This document shows positions 47,960 to 56,669 of a stretch of DNA of 64,000 nucleotides, in pieces. A program made the position numbers and the translations under genes. The stretch is from Bacillota bacterium. Lineage in GTDB: Bacteria > Bacillota > Dethiobacteria > DTU022. The notes beneath the pieces were generated by a model. The model was not told where the DNA came from. It did no database searches and saw only the letters and a list, made by a program, of their open reading frames with translations. The stretch spans positions 62,001 through 126,000 of the forward strand of contig JAABTH010000003.1 in NCBI GenBank assembly GCA_011389985.1. Reading direction: 5' to 3'. Position 1 is the first letter of the stretch. Every line of letters begins with the position of its first letter.

Positions 47960-49165
47960 ATGATCAACCTGTATAAAAACGCTGTTTTAGTAGATGGCTA
48001 TGGTGGAACACCTCTTGAAGATGCGCTGCTTGCTATAGAAAATGATACGATCATATTTGCCGGAAAAGCTGATAAATATGAAATACCGACTGGGGCACAG
48101 GTTATTGATGTTGCCGGAAAAACTATTATTCCCGGTCTGATCGACTGCCACATCCATATGGATTTGCACGGTATGGCTAATACAAACGATGAAAATCATG
48201 TTGAAGATAAATTGCGTTCAATCAGAACTGCTCACAATATGAGAAAGACTTTACACCAGGGTATAACAACTATCAGGAATGCCGGAAGTGTCAACCATAT
48301 AGATTTTGCTGTCAAAGCAGCAATAGAACAAGGCTGGGTTGAAGGTCCCCGTATTTTTACCTCGGGGAAAATCATCAGCATGACTGCTCAGGGAAACGAT
48401 TATTTTAACGGGATGTACAGGGAGGCCGACGGACCTGATGAAGTGCGCAAAGCTGCCCGCGAACAGCTTAAGGCCGGTGCAGATTTTCTTAAAGTTATGG
48501 CCACCGGTGCTTACATGAATCCCGGAGGAGTACCGGGAGCTGTTCAGTACGGTCTTAATGAACTTGAAGTAATTGTCGACGAAGCAGGTAAGCTGGGACT
48601 TCATGTCGCGGCACATGCACATGGAACTCAGGGTATTATTAATGCTGCCATGGCTGGAGTAAAAACTATTGAACACGGCAGTTTTATTGATGACCGGGGG
48701 ATTGAGTTGATGCTTGAAAAAAATATTTACCTGGTTCCAACATATGTAGCCGGTTATCGAATCCTTGAAAATGCAAAGAAAAGCGGCGTACCCGGTTTCA
48801 TGATTGAGAAGAATCAGGGCATGAGAAAAGTGCGGGCTGCAAGCATAAAAAAAGCAATCGAGGCAGGTATCAAGGTTGCTTTCGGTTCAGATGCCGGCAC
48901 AAGCTATAATTGTCATGGATTAAATGCCATGGAGCTTATACTGTGGGTTAGGGAAGGGTTTATGGGGCCCCTGCAGGCTATATGCAGCGGTACGCGCATT
49001 GCTGCCGAAGCAATTGGCGTCGAAGACAGGATCGGCACTCTTGAAAAAGGCAAACTGGCAGATTTTGTTATTGTTGAAGGAGATCTTTCAGTATCGCTTG
49101 ATCCGCTTCTTGACAGTGTCAAGGCGGTATATAAAGAAGGTAAAGAAATATCAGTGTTGAATTAA
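47960..49165 (+). CDS. Amidohydrolase (Xaa-Pro dipeptidase/prolidase-like subgroup)
   Basis: Metal-dependent hydrolase of 401 residues, no signal peptide. Amidohydrolase motifs: GLIDCHIHMD (HxH), the metal-bridging Lys in DFLKVMATGA, HVAAHAHG, IEHGSFID and FGSDAGTS. This wording matches the Xaa-Arg/Xaa-Pro dipeptidase (Sgx9260-like) subgroup acting on dipeptides or N-acyl amino acids. Its place right after a peptide importer supports cleavage of the imported ligand; the exact substrate is open. Confidence 0.9.
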   Translation: MINLYKNAVLVDGYGGTPLEDALLAIENDTIIFAGKADKYEIPTGAQVIDVAGKTIIPGLIDCHIHMDLHGMANTNDENHVEDKLRSIRTAHNMRKTLHQGITTIRNAGSVNHIDFAVKAAIEQGWVEGPRIFTSGKIISMTAQGNDYFNGMYREADGPDEVRKAAREQLKAGADFLKVMATGAYMNPGGVPGAVQYGLNELEVIVDEAGKLGLHVAAHAHGTQGIINAAMAGVKTIEHGSFIDDRGIELMLEKNIYLVPTYVAGYRILENAKKSGVPGFMIEKNQGMRKVRAASIKKAIEAGIKVAFGSDAGTSYNCHGLNAMELILWVREGFMGPLQAICSGTRIAAEAIGVEDRIGTLEKGKLADFVIVEGDLSVSLDPLLDSVKAVYKEGKEISVLN

Positions 49166-49240
49166 TATAAGATTAAGATCTTATCAATTGGTTCTGGATT
49201 CCCTGGTGCTAATAATTATAGATGAAGGATGTTGTTACCG

Positions 49241-50092
49241 GTGAATAATTCTTTGTTCGAAAGGATCAAAGAAAAAGGAGAAGAATTATCTCCGAAGCAG
49301 GTGCAGCTGGCAAACTACCTTATCAACAACTATAAAACTGCGGCATTTCAGACTATTGCCCAGATGGCAAAAGAGTCAAATGTCAGTGAAGCTACAGTTG
49401 TCAGGTTGGCTATGTTCCTTGATTATTCCGGATTTCCGGAGATGCTGGAGGACCTGCAGGCAGTTGTGCAGCATGAGCTGCAGGCTTTCGAAACAATCAG
49501 ACATACCTACAAAGGTGATCAGCTGAAGCAGCTTAATATTCTTGAAACAGTGGTTAATAATGATCAGCGAAATATTAACAGGCTTTTTGAAAGTGTTACA
49601 ATGAGGGACATTGAAAAAACAGTAGATACCATATGCAATTCAGATCGGGTTTTTGTAGTCGGTTCATATTCTTCCGGCTACCTGGCCCAGTACTTTGGCT
49701 ACAACCTGGCCAAGGTAAAGAAAAATGTTACGACACTAAGCAGGGATAGTACCGATGCATTTAACTTTTTTTTATCCTGCGACAGTAAAACCACGGCATT
49801 TATATTTTCTTTTCCTCGATATCCGCGTAAAATGCAGCTTTTAGGAGAAGCTTTTCGTAAAAAAAAGGCTACCGTAGTTGGTATTACAGATAGTATCCTT
49901 TCCCCGCTTAAAGCAGTCTCCAACCAGCTCCTGGTTATACCTCAGCAATACACATCATTTACTGATCCCGGTTGTTCAATCATGCTTCTTCTACAGGCGA
50001 TCATCATGGAATATATATCCAGAAATCCGGACGAAACAGAATCTTCCCTCCAGCAGTTTGATGAATATGTAGATTGCATAAAATTTCTATAA
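49241..50092 (+). CDS. RpiR/MurR family transcriptional regulator
   Basis: About 283 residues. N-terminal RpiR helix-turn-helix (LSPKQVQLANYLINNY, then IAQMAKESNVSEATVVRLA) and a C-terminal SIS domain (VFVVGSYSSGYLAQYFGYNL, TTAFIFSFPRYPRK). GTG at 49241, ten bases after GAAGGAT; an ATG at 49229 touches that site. SIS domains sense phosphosugars, yet the neighbours handle peptides or amides. Probably controls this operon. Confidence 0.9.
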   Translation: MNNSLFERIKEKGEELSPKQVQLANYLINNYKTAAFQTIAQMAKESNVSEATVVRLAMFLDYSGFPEMLEDLQAVVQHELQAFETIRHTYKGDQLKQLNILETVVNNDQRNINRLFESVTMRDIEKTVDTICNSDRVFVVGSYSSGYLAQYFGYNLAKVKKNVTTLSRDSTDAFNFFLSCDSKTTAFIFSFPRYPRKMQLLGEAFRKKKATVVGITDSILSPLKAVSNQLLVIPQQYTSFTDPGCSIMLLLQAIIMEYISRNPDETESSLQQFDEYVDCIKFL

Positions 50093-50181
50093 ATTTTAAA
50101 GCTTATAAAGAGTTTAGTAACATAAAAATCGAATACAATAATAACTTAATATAGATTAACCTTAATAAGTTCGGGAGGGAC

Positions 50182-51153
50182 ATGATGAGTTTTCGCATTG
50201 TTGAACGGATATTTTCAGAAGACGAAAAGTCTCCGTCAGTACTGATTGCCAACATATATGGTGAACCGAATGTTGAAAAGAATATAAAAAAGATGGAGAA
50301 AATCATTGAAATTGCCCATTGGAAAAAAGTTAATATATTAATTTTCCCTGAACTAAGCGCAACAGGTTATATATGGAAAGACAGTGATCCAGCACCGGTT
50401 TGGGATCTGCTTGCTGATGGTGAGAATAAACGCATCGAATCATGGATAAGGAATATCCGGGACAGTCTCACCGAAGGTGAGGGTGGTTTGGAATATATTT
50501 TTTACGGCAATGTTCGCGAAAAAAACAAGAAATACTATAACTGTACTTTTATACTTAATCCTTCAATAGATTACCGCCTTGAAGAATATATATACGCAAA
50601 AGTATTTCTTACGCCCAGTGAAAGAGTATTCTTCAGTCAGGGTACCGATAAGCGTTTGAGTATTGATACAAGGTGGGGGCGATTCGGTTTTTTAATATGT
50701 TATGACCTCTGCTTTGTAGAGCTGCCCAGGCAGTATGCTTTTATTGATGGTGTAGACGCCATTGTTACCATGGCTGCCTGGCATTCTCAGGCGATTCGGG
50801 AATATGAAAAGATGAATACACGAACCGACCATTATTATGGTTTTCTCTGGGATTTGATGAATGCATCAAAGGCTGCATATAACCAGGTCTGGAGTCTGGG
50901 TTCTAACTGGGTTGGCAGGCATAAAAAGAGCCTCGAATACTTTTGGGGCGGCAGTGGGCTGTGGGCGCCGTCTGGTATGAAGCTTTTACAGGCTTCAAAT
51001 ATAAATGAAGAGCTGTTGATAATTCGCAATATTGATATAAAGGGGCAGCGTGACCGCGAACAGGATGATTTTAACTATAAAATTGATTTTCGTGAGCTTT
51101 ATCGCCAGATGAAGTTCTCCACCGATTGTATCCACTTTATTGATGAAAAATAA
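50182..51153 (+). CDS. Nitrilase superfamily carbon-nitrogen hydrolase
   Basis: Amidase of about 323 residues with the Glu-Lys-Cys triad: Glu57 in IFPELSATGY, Lys140 in YAKVFLTPSE, Cys173 in LICYDLCFVELPR. Cytosolic. Could hydrolyse carbamoyl or omega-amide groups; substrate unknown. GGGAGGG precedes an ATGATG start. Last gene of the peptide/amide block; it ends 36 bases from the convergent photolyase. Confidence 0.9.
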   Translation: MMSFRIVERIFSEDEKSPSVLIANIYGEPNVEKNIKKMEKIIEIAHWKKVNILIFPELSATGYIWKDSDPAPVWDLLADGENKRIESWIRNIRDSLTEGEGGLEYIFYGNVREKNKKYYNCTFILNPSIDYRLEEYIYAKVFLTPSERVFFSQGTDKRLSIDTRWGRFGFLICYDLCFVELPRQYAFIDGVDAIVTMAAWHSQAIREYEKMNTRTDHYYGFLWDLMNASKAAYNQVWSLGSNWVGRHKKSLEYFWGGSGLWAPSGMKLLQASNINEELLIIRNIDIKGQRDREQDDFNYKIDFRELYRQMKFSTDCIHFIDEK

Positions 51154-51189
51154 ATAACACTATTAATTTATATATTCATGTTGATGCCC

Positions 51190-52551
51190 TCAATCTGTAA
51201 GAGCTTCAACAGTATCGATATACTGGTTAACATTAAACTTGGATTTACTGCCGTTGTAGCTCATAAACCTGATTTTGCCGAAGACCGGACGCTCAAACCA
51301 GGCCCGGTCGTGCACACCGCCGATACTCCAGGTTATTCCCGCATAGCCATTTGGATCACGGCCATCCAAAGAATATTTGTCGTTCAGATATATGGCAGTA
51401 TTAATTGCGTCAGTCGGAGTTTCAGACCACTCGAGAATTTTTTTCGCCCAGTACATGCGCATATATCCATGCATTTTACCGGTAACAACCATTTCCTTCT
51501 GGGCGGCGTTCCATAAGTGATCATGAGTTTCAGCAGATTCAAATTCATCCTTTGAGTATATATATTCACGCGGATCATCAAGGTGTTCTGCCAAAGTTTC
51601 ACGTGCCCATCGTGGAAAACTTTCAACTTTGTCATAGTTATCATTATAGAAACAAAAGTTGTCGGATAGTTCACGGCGCACGATAAGTTCTTCAAGGTAT
51701 GATTCAGTATGAATACCAGGTGCTTCAGCCTGTCTTGTCAAATAAGCCAGACGCTGAGCGCTTAGCTGGCCAAAATGCAAATACGGAGAGAGACCTGACT
51801 GGCCTTTCTTGTTTGGGTCGTTGCGATCTGCTTCATAATCTGCCAGTCTCTCTTCTATGAATGACTGCATGGCGGCATATGCTGCTTTTTCACCGGGGAT
51901 AAAAAAGCGGTTTCCCCCCGTGGTGAAGTCAAAGCCGAGGCTCTCTACCACCTTGGTCCAATTAACTTCCGGTATATTTTTCATCGAATGGGGATGCTTG
52001 ATGATTTCAGGAAAGTCAGACAAAAAATCCGGCAATAACTTTTTCACTTTCGGACGGAATGTGTACGCTGCGTATTCCTGTTTGGATGTTGCCGACCAAC
52101 AGGGAATAATATTATGGGCATCTACTTCAAAGAAAGAAGTTGGTAATGTTTTAACCACATTATTTTTCCAGCGGCGATTAATCCTGAGTGGTGAAAAATC
52201 AGTAACAAGAGCCCCTGCCTTATAATCTTTGCAAAAACGGAGGATATTTTCTTCTGGTTTTCCAGTTAACAGGTGAAAAATTATGTTCAGTTTTTTCATT
52301 GCTGTTTCAATTTCTTTTAATCCTTCCAGCATAAAACTATAATTGCGAATAGAAGCTTGAAGATACCGGGGTGTAAGGCAAAATACTGTTACCAGGGGTG
52401 TTTTAAGCTCAAGAGCCAGATCTTGGGCGTGTAAAAGCGCCCAATTATCCTTGATTCGCTGATCCCGGCTCATCCAATAGATAACCGGACCTTTTGCTAA
52501 AGTTTTATCATTAAGCGGCCTAATCCTTCTTTCATCTACCCTTGCGTGCAT
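51190..52551 (-). CDS. Deoxyribodipyrimidine photolyase, class II
   Basis: Repairs cyclobutane pyrimidine dimers using blue light and FADH. 453 residues. Class II hallmarks at the C-terminus: MRMYWAKKILEWSE, LNDKYSLDGRDPNGYAGI, WSIGGVHDRAWFERPVFG. N-terminal photolyase domain begins with VIYWMSRDQRIKDNWAL. A light-repair enzyme implies the organism is at times exposed to light or was recently. Divergent from the riboswitch locus. Confidence 0.95.
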   Translation of the reverse strand: MHARVDERRIRPLNDKTLAKGPVIYWMSRDQRIKDNWALLHAQDLALELKTPLVTVFCLTPRYLQASIRNYSFMLEGLKEIETAMKKLNIIFHLLTGKPEENILRFCKDYKAGALVTDFSPLRINRRWKNNVVKTLPTSFFEVDAHNIIPCWSATSKQEYAAYTFRPKVKKLLPDFLSDFPEIIKHPHSMKNIPEVNWTKVVESLGFDFTTGGNRFFIPGEKAAYAAMQSFIEERLADYEADRNDPNKKGQSGLSPYLHFGQLSAQRLAYLTRQAEAPGIHTESYLEELIVRRELSDNFCFYNDNYDKVESFPRWARETLAEHLDDPREYIYSKDEFESAETHDHLWNAAQKEMVVTGKMHGYMRMYWAKKILEWSETPTDAINTAIYLNDKYSLDGRDPNGYAGITWSIGGVHDRAWFERPVFGKIRFMSYNGSKSKFNVNQYIDTVEALTD

Positions 52552-52678
52552 AGGAATTATCTGCTCCGTATAATTTATTTTTGATCCGATTTTTTATGAA
52601 ATTAGCCTGATGTCTGTTGTCATTATCTCAATCTATCCTCCCTGTGTAAAGGGTTTAGAGATAAACAAGCTCAAATGC

Positions 52679-52707
52679 TTGACAAATGGCATTTTTTCGA
52701 CTATACT
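52679..52707 (+). promoter_or_regulatory. Promoter of the tandem riboswitch transcript
   Basis: TTGACA (52679-52684), a 17-base spacer and TATACT (52702-52707): a near-consensus housekeeping promoter. The start point would be near 52714, about 30 bases before the first riboswitch core. Confidence 0.85.
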
Positions 52708-52740
52708 TATTATAGGTTCGAATAAGTGTAAGCCTGAACG

Positions 52741-52835
52741 ATAACGGCAAACCTGCTGAAAAACAGGGGCGCAAAGCTAAAGGGTCTAAAGCTCCAAGCG
52801 AGCTATGACAGCCTGGCTACCGAAACGGGTTTTCT
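52741..52835 (+). ncRNA. Cyclic-di-GMP-I (GEMM-I) riboswitch, copy 1
   Basis: Core 52746-52830 has the class hallmarks in order: GCAAACC, a GAAA-capped P2 hairpin, GCAAAGC, GGGTCTAA, then the P3 side and GCCTGGCTACCG. One P2 pair is a C-A mismatch. It differs from copy 2 at only four of 85 positions. AATAAG before it can pair with CTTATT after it to close the outer stem. No terminator follows it. Confidence 0.9.
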
Positions 52836-52920
52836 TATTTATCTAAGTAATTAAAGTGGAGGAATGAACAAGCACCATTTTCGGTTGGTGAGAATAATCC
52901 AGCCGGACCAAATTTAACCT

Positions 52921-53039
52921 GACCGACAAAGGCAAACCTGCTGAAAAGTAGGGACGCAAAGCTAAAGGGTCTAAAGCTCCGAGCGAGCTATGACAGCCTG
53001 GCTACCGAAACGGGTATTCTTGTTTCTACTTTGTCGGTC
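52921..53039 (+). ncRNA. Cyclic-di-GMP-I (GEMM-I) riboswitch, copy 2
   Basis: Core 52931-53015, same hallmarks as copy 1 with an intact P2. An 11-bp perfect closing stem joins 52921-52931 to 53029-53039. The 3' arm of that stem overlaps by three bases the hairpin that hides the ribosome site of the next gene, so ligand binding and that hairpin should compete. Confidence 0.9.
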
Positions 53040-53060
53040 CCTCTGAAGGAGGGACTTTTT
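53037..53060 (+). promoter_or_regulatory. Expression-platform hairpin (ribosome-site sequestration or terminator)
   Basis: GTCCCTC (53037-53043) pairs with GAGGGAC (53049-53055); five T follow, then the start codon at 53062. The 3' arm contains the ribosome site AAGGAGGG. It can act as an intrinsic terminator, as a ribosome block, or both. Confidence 0.75.
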
Positions 53061-53061
53061 G

Positions 53062-54210
53062 ATGAAGAAAACAACATGGGTAAAAAGTTTAGCGGTAACA
53101 GTAGCGGTAACAGCAATAATGGGTTTAGCAGGTTTTTACTTCTTTGCCGAACCGAATGTGACTCCGTTAAATGCCGGCAGTGTGGAGGCTACCGGATATG
53201 ACAGCGCGAGTGTAAGCTTTACCTCTATAGTTGAAAGCATTCCCGAATTAAGAAACACTATTGCAGAAGAAACTGATCCTTCAGTGAAAAACACTATTGC
53301 AGAAGAGACTGATACTTCAGTGGATACCACAGCAGCAACAACTGATACTTCAGTGGATAACATAGCAGCAACAACTGATAAGAATGAAGAAACTCCTGTT
53401 AGGGCAATTCCTGCAGCAGAAGCCAGTGAACCTGCCGAAGTTGAAGCGGTAAAAGCTACTGCAGTTGCAGTTGAAGAAAAAACTGAGGAGCCTGCAGCAG
53501 CCCCTGTGCCTGAGGAAGATACTGCTGTCACGACAAGCAGCCCGTCGGCAGTAAGCGTTACTCCGGTTACTTATTCCTGGGGTTCTGCCGGTAACTACAC
53601 CTTCCTCATGGAAGTTAAAGTGACAAATAAGGGTACAGAAACCTCTAAAGGGGTAGCAGTTTCCGTTCCTCTGCTCGAAAACAGTTCGCCTTACCAGACT
53701 ACAACTTTAAAATCAGTCAACTACGATGTTATTTCCAATTCTGGTCGGGTCAGTACTTTTAACCTTGGTGATCTTGCGCCGGGTGAAAGTAAAACCATTG
53801 TAGTTGATTTTGCTATCAATGTTCGTACCGTTTCGATTAACTCAACTAATGATACAGTTGAACAGGCGCGCAAAATTTACGAAAAATATGCCGGGTCGGG
53901 CAACTGTCGCGAACTGGCTTTAGGGTTTATTAAAGAAGCACGTGCCCAGGGTATTAAGGCCCGTGAAGTTATTGGCTTTGCTCGCCCGCAGCGCAGTGCA
54001 ATGACATCAGGTTCACTCCAGGGCGCCCGTCACAGCTGGGCTGAGTTTTATATAGATGGGCTTGGCTGGGTGCCTGTTGACCTGACGTTCCAATATTTCG
54101 GTTCATTTCCGCAAACCTCACATATCGTCGAGAGTTACAGCGACCAATCAATCAAAGTTAACTTTACGGGCGGAAGTCTTAGCGCCACATGGAGCAACGC
54201 TATACTTTAA
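53062..54210 (+). CDS. Membrane-anchored/secreted transglutaminase-like cysteine enzyme under c-di-GMP riboswitch control
   Basis: 382 residues. N-terminal hydrophobic segment (7-28) serves as signal or anchor. A low-complexity Thr/Glu/Ala linker (about 60-165) includes direct repeats of NTIAEETD and TDTSVD. Next is an Ig-like domain of the DUF11 kind (166-257: EVKVTNKGTETSKGV, LGDLAPGESKTI). The transglutaminase-core domain (262-345) carries Cys282 (GSGNCRELA), His324 (RHSWAEFY) and Asp340 (GWVPVDLTF). It could be a protease or a cross-linking enzyme acting at the surface. Start at ATG 53062, eight bases after the ribosome site; TTG 53059 lies in the T-run. Followed by a terminator: a single-gene unit. 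Confidence 0.88.
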   Translation: MKKTTWVKSLAVTVAVTAIMGLAGFYFFAEPNVTPLNAGSVEATGYDSASVSFTSIVESIPELRNTIAEETDPSVKNTIAEETDTSVDTTAATTDTSVDNIAATTDKNEETPVRAIPAAEASEPAEVEAVKATAVAVEEKTEEPAAAPVPEEDTAVTTSSPSAVSVTPVTYSWGSAGNYTFLMEVKVTNKGTETSKGVAVSVPLLENSSPYQTTTLKSVNYDVISNSGRVSTFNLGDLAPGESKTIVVDFAINVRTVSINSTNDTVEQARKIYEKYAGSGNCRELALGFIKEARAQGIKAREVIGFARPQRSAMTSGSLQGARHSWAEFYIDGLGWVPVDLTFQYFGSFPQTSHIVESYSDQSIKVNFTGGSLSATWSNAIL

Positions 54211-54260
54211 TGCATCCCTCCTTCAAATGAATTTAGAGATGCATTGTTAACCAGGGAAAG

Positions 54261-54293
54261 GCCCCGGTCCTCCACTACCGGGGCTTTTCTTTG
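54261..54293 (+). terminator. Terminator of the riboswitch-controlled gene
   Basis: Perfect GCCCCGGT/ACCGGGGC arms (54261-54268, 54277-54284) followed by TTTTCTTT. Confidence 0.9.
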
Positions 54294-54387
54294 TACAAAA
54301 CTATTTGATAGCAATCATATTAAGGGTTAAAATATATTTATCCGGAATATCTGCTTAAGAAAAAATAAAAGATTAATGGGAGGATTT

Positions 54388-55239
54388 ATGAAAAAAGAAC
54401 TGGCGAAACCAATTAAAGCATACAAGAACTTAGATTTTTTAAACAGCTCCGACGCTCGCACCATACGAATTCTGGCTGAATTTTTAGAACCGATGCAGCG
54501 TTTTAGCGCTGAAAAAGTAAGCAATACCATTGTGTTTTTTGGATCTGCCCGAACAAAAAACCTTGAAGAAGCACAAAAGAATCTCAATGAATTAGAAAAA
54601 AAGCTGAAAGGCGAAAGTTCAAATGCAGATCAAGGTTTTGAACAGGAGCTGGACGATGCCAGAAACCAGGTTTTCCTGGCCCGCTATTATGAAGATGCTG
54701 TTGACTTATCCAGGCGTCTTACTCAATGGGCCAATAATCCCGATTCCATCAACCGTTTTGTAATCTGCTCAGGTGGTGGACCGGGTATGATGGAAGCCGC
54801 TAACAGGGGTGCGATTGAAGGCGGAGGCAAATCAATCGGTTTAAACATCAGTATTCCAACCGAGCAATACGCCAATCCCTACATTACACCGGAGTTAAAC
54901 TTCGAGTTCCATTACTTCTTTATGCGCAAATTCTGGTTTATCTATCTGGCCAAAGCGCTTGTTATTTTCCCCGGTGGATTTGGGACATTTGATGAGCTTT
55001 TTGAAGTTCTTACCCTGATCCAGACTGAAAAATTGCAGAAAGTTATGCCTATTGTAATTTATGGTAAAAAATACTGGGATCAAATTATTAACTTTGATAA
55101 CATGGTCAAATTCGGAGTAATTGATCAAGCAGATCTCGATCTTCTTTATTTTTGTGACACTGTAGACGGAGCTTATAAATATCTGACTGAAGAATTATTA
55201 AAATTGTATCCTGAAAACAACAGGAACACTATCTTGTAA
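54388..55239 (+). CDS. LOG family (TIGR00730-type) Rossmann-fold protein
   Basis: About 283 residues. Hallmarks GGGPGMMEAANRGA and FPGGFGTFDELFE (PGGxGTxxE) define the LOG/lysine-decarboxylase-like family; some members are cytokinin-activating or nucleotide phosphoribohydrolases. An extra helical N-terminal part (1-90) carries NTIVFFGSART. The ATG at 54388 follows GGGAGG by four bases; an ATG at 54376 sits before that site. The physiological substrate is unknown. Confidence 0.88.
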   Translation: MKKELAKPIKAYKNLDFLNSSDARTIRILAEFLEPMQRFSAEKVSNTIVFFGSARTKNLEEAQKNLNELEKKLKGESSNADQGFEQELDDARNQVFLARYYEDAVDLSRRLTQWANNPDSINRFVICSGGGPGMMEAANRGAIEGGGKSIGLNISIPTEQYANPYITPELNFEFHYFFMRKFWFIYLAKALVIFPGGFGTFDELFEVLTLIQTEKLQKVMPIVIYGKKYWDQIINFDNMVKFGVIDQADLDLLYFCDTVDGAYKYLTEELLKLYPENNRNTIL

Positions 55240-55428
55240 AGCTCAGATAGCACAAGGACTGATTATATGGTTTTATAATCTAAAGAGCGTTCAATAACAG
55301 GAAGTGTATGCTGATTCACTTTCTTTTACAGGGTTAGAAGTTGCGATCACGAATCTTTCTGACAAGGGGGGTATTTTTGTAGCACAAATTTAAGGCAGCA
55401 TTATGTTAACAGGAGGGTTGATCTATCT

Positions 55429-55965
55429 ATGTCTGATGTGATTATTCGCGCTGCTGAAGATAGCGATTTTAGGAAAATAGTAAAACTGAATGCAGATGAA
55501 ATAAAAAATACAAGCCAAATGGATATTGAGCGGCTTCGGCATCTCGATGCAATATCTGCATACCACAAGGTTGTTGTTTGTGATGATAACCTAGCCGCTT
55601 TTATTCTGGCTATGAAAGACGATGCTCCCTACGATAATGATAATATTAAATGGTTTTTATCAAGGTATAAATCATTTTTATATATCGATCGAATAGTCGT
55701 TGCTCAAAAATACAAGGGCAGGGGAATCGGTTCTCTCTTATACAAGGATATTCTGAAATATGCCGGCAATGAAGCAATTCCTTTAATTGCCTGCGAGATA
55801 AATCTAGTTCCACCCAACAAACCATCGCTAGCCTTTCATGCAGGTTATGGTTTCAAAGAAGTGGGCAGAAAATGGCATGATAATGGCAAAAAGCAGCTTA
55901 CAATGCAAATAAGAAAAGTGAACATGGCTTTGTCCGACAAAGAAAGTAAAAGTTATGGAGGATAA
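55429..55965 (+). CDS. GNAT family N-acetyltransferase
   Basis: 178 residues; acetyl-CoA-binding motif A at VVAQKYKGRGIGSLLY, motif B near FHAGYGFKEVGR. ATG after AGGAGGG. The acceptor cannot be predicted. It is coupled with the following cupin gene: only four bases separate them and the cupin's ribosome site lies in this gene's end. Confidence 0.88.
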   Translation: MSDVIIRAAEDSDFRKIVKLNADEIKNTSQMDIERLRHLDAISAYHKVVVCDDNLAAFILAMKDDAPYDNDNIKWFLSRYKSFLYIDRIVVAQKYKGRGIGSLLYKDILKYAGNEAIPLIACEINLVPPNKPSLAFHAGYGFKEVGRKWHDNGKKQLTMQIRKVNMALSDKESKSYGG

Positions 55966-55969
55966 TTTA

Positions 55970-56302
55970 ATGAACAACTATATGGTGAAGAATCAAAATG
56001 ATAATTCATATGTTTTAATGGCGGAAGGAATAAGGCGCAATACTCTTGTGCACGGTGATAAAACAGTTTTCTGTAAGTTTAAACTTGATGAAGGAACCGC
56101 ACTGCCTTTGCACCACCATCCTTACGAGCAGACTGGTTATCTTTTATCGGGCAAACTGCTTTTTACGATAGACGGTAATAAGCATGAAGTTACAGCTGGA
56201 GACAGCTGGTGTATTAAAGCAGATATCGAGCATAGCGCCGAGGTTATTGAAGATACTGTCTTAATTGAAGTCTTTGCTCCGGTCAGGAAAGATTACTTAT
56301 AG
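55970..56302 (+). CDS. Cupin-domain protein
   Basis: About 110 residues, a single cupin barrel. Motif 1 is LPLHHHPYEQTGYLLSG with three His and a Glu-like Gln-rich position; motif 2 ends in GDSWCIKADIEHSAE. Metal binding by the His residues is likely. The start at 55970 follows GGAGG by eight bases; a longer frame from 55955 has no ribosome site. Role unknown, paired with GNAT. Confidence 0.87.
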   Translation: MNNYMVKNQNDNSYVLMAEGIRRNTLVHGDKTVFCKFKLDEGTALPLHHHPYEQTGYLLSGKLLFTIDGNKHEVTAGDSWCIKADIEHSAEVIEDTVLIEVFAPVRKDYL

Positions 56303-56326
56303 CTGTATGGCTGGAATGTTAGCGGT

Positions 56327-56491
56327 TTAGTCGGATTGAGTTTTCTTCTTTGCAAGTAATTTTTCAAGTTCTAGTTCGAGATTCTCAAGCTCACTGAACA
56401 TTGTTGGTTTTGGTGAATGGGCAGGCCATCGTTTTTTTACCTCTTCGATTTTCCACCGGATATCTTCAATTTTACTGTCGATCGTAGCCAC
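56327..56491 (-). CDS. Small conserved helical protein, 54 residues
   Basis: GTG start six bases after GAGGTGG. The sequence is a charged two-helix hairpin: KIEDIRWKIEEVKKRWPAHS, then ELENLELELEKLLAKKK. I recognise the KKRWPAHS-type motif from small uncharacterised proteins of anaerobic Firmicutes; no function is known to me. Upstream sequence to 56539 is in frame but has no ribosome site. Confidence 0.7.
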   Translation of the reverse strand: MATIDSKIEDIRWKIEEVKKRWPAHSPKPTMFSELENLELELEKLLAKKKTQSD

Positions 56492-56669
56492 TAAGATCCA
56501 CCTCTTAAAACAAAAATTTATTTGTAAATAAACCATCAATATAAAAATTCGCCCGCTTTGCCTAAGATCCTTTTATTTGTTCTTGCTTAGAAAAGTTTAA
56601 AAGGTTTATTTTGTCTATTTGGCGAAATTATAACAACAGATGTCTTTTATAGGGATAAGGGGTGTAATA

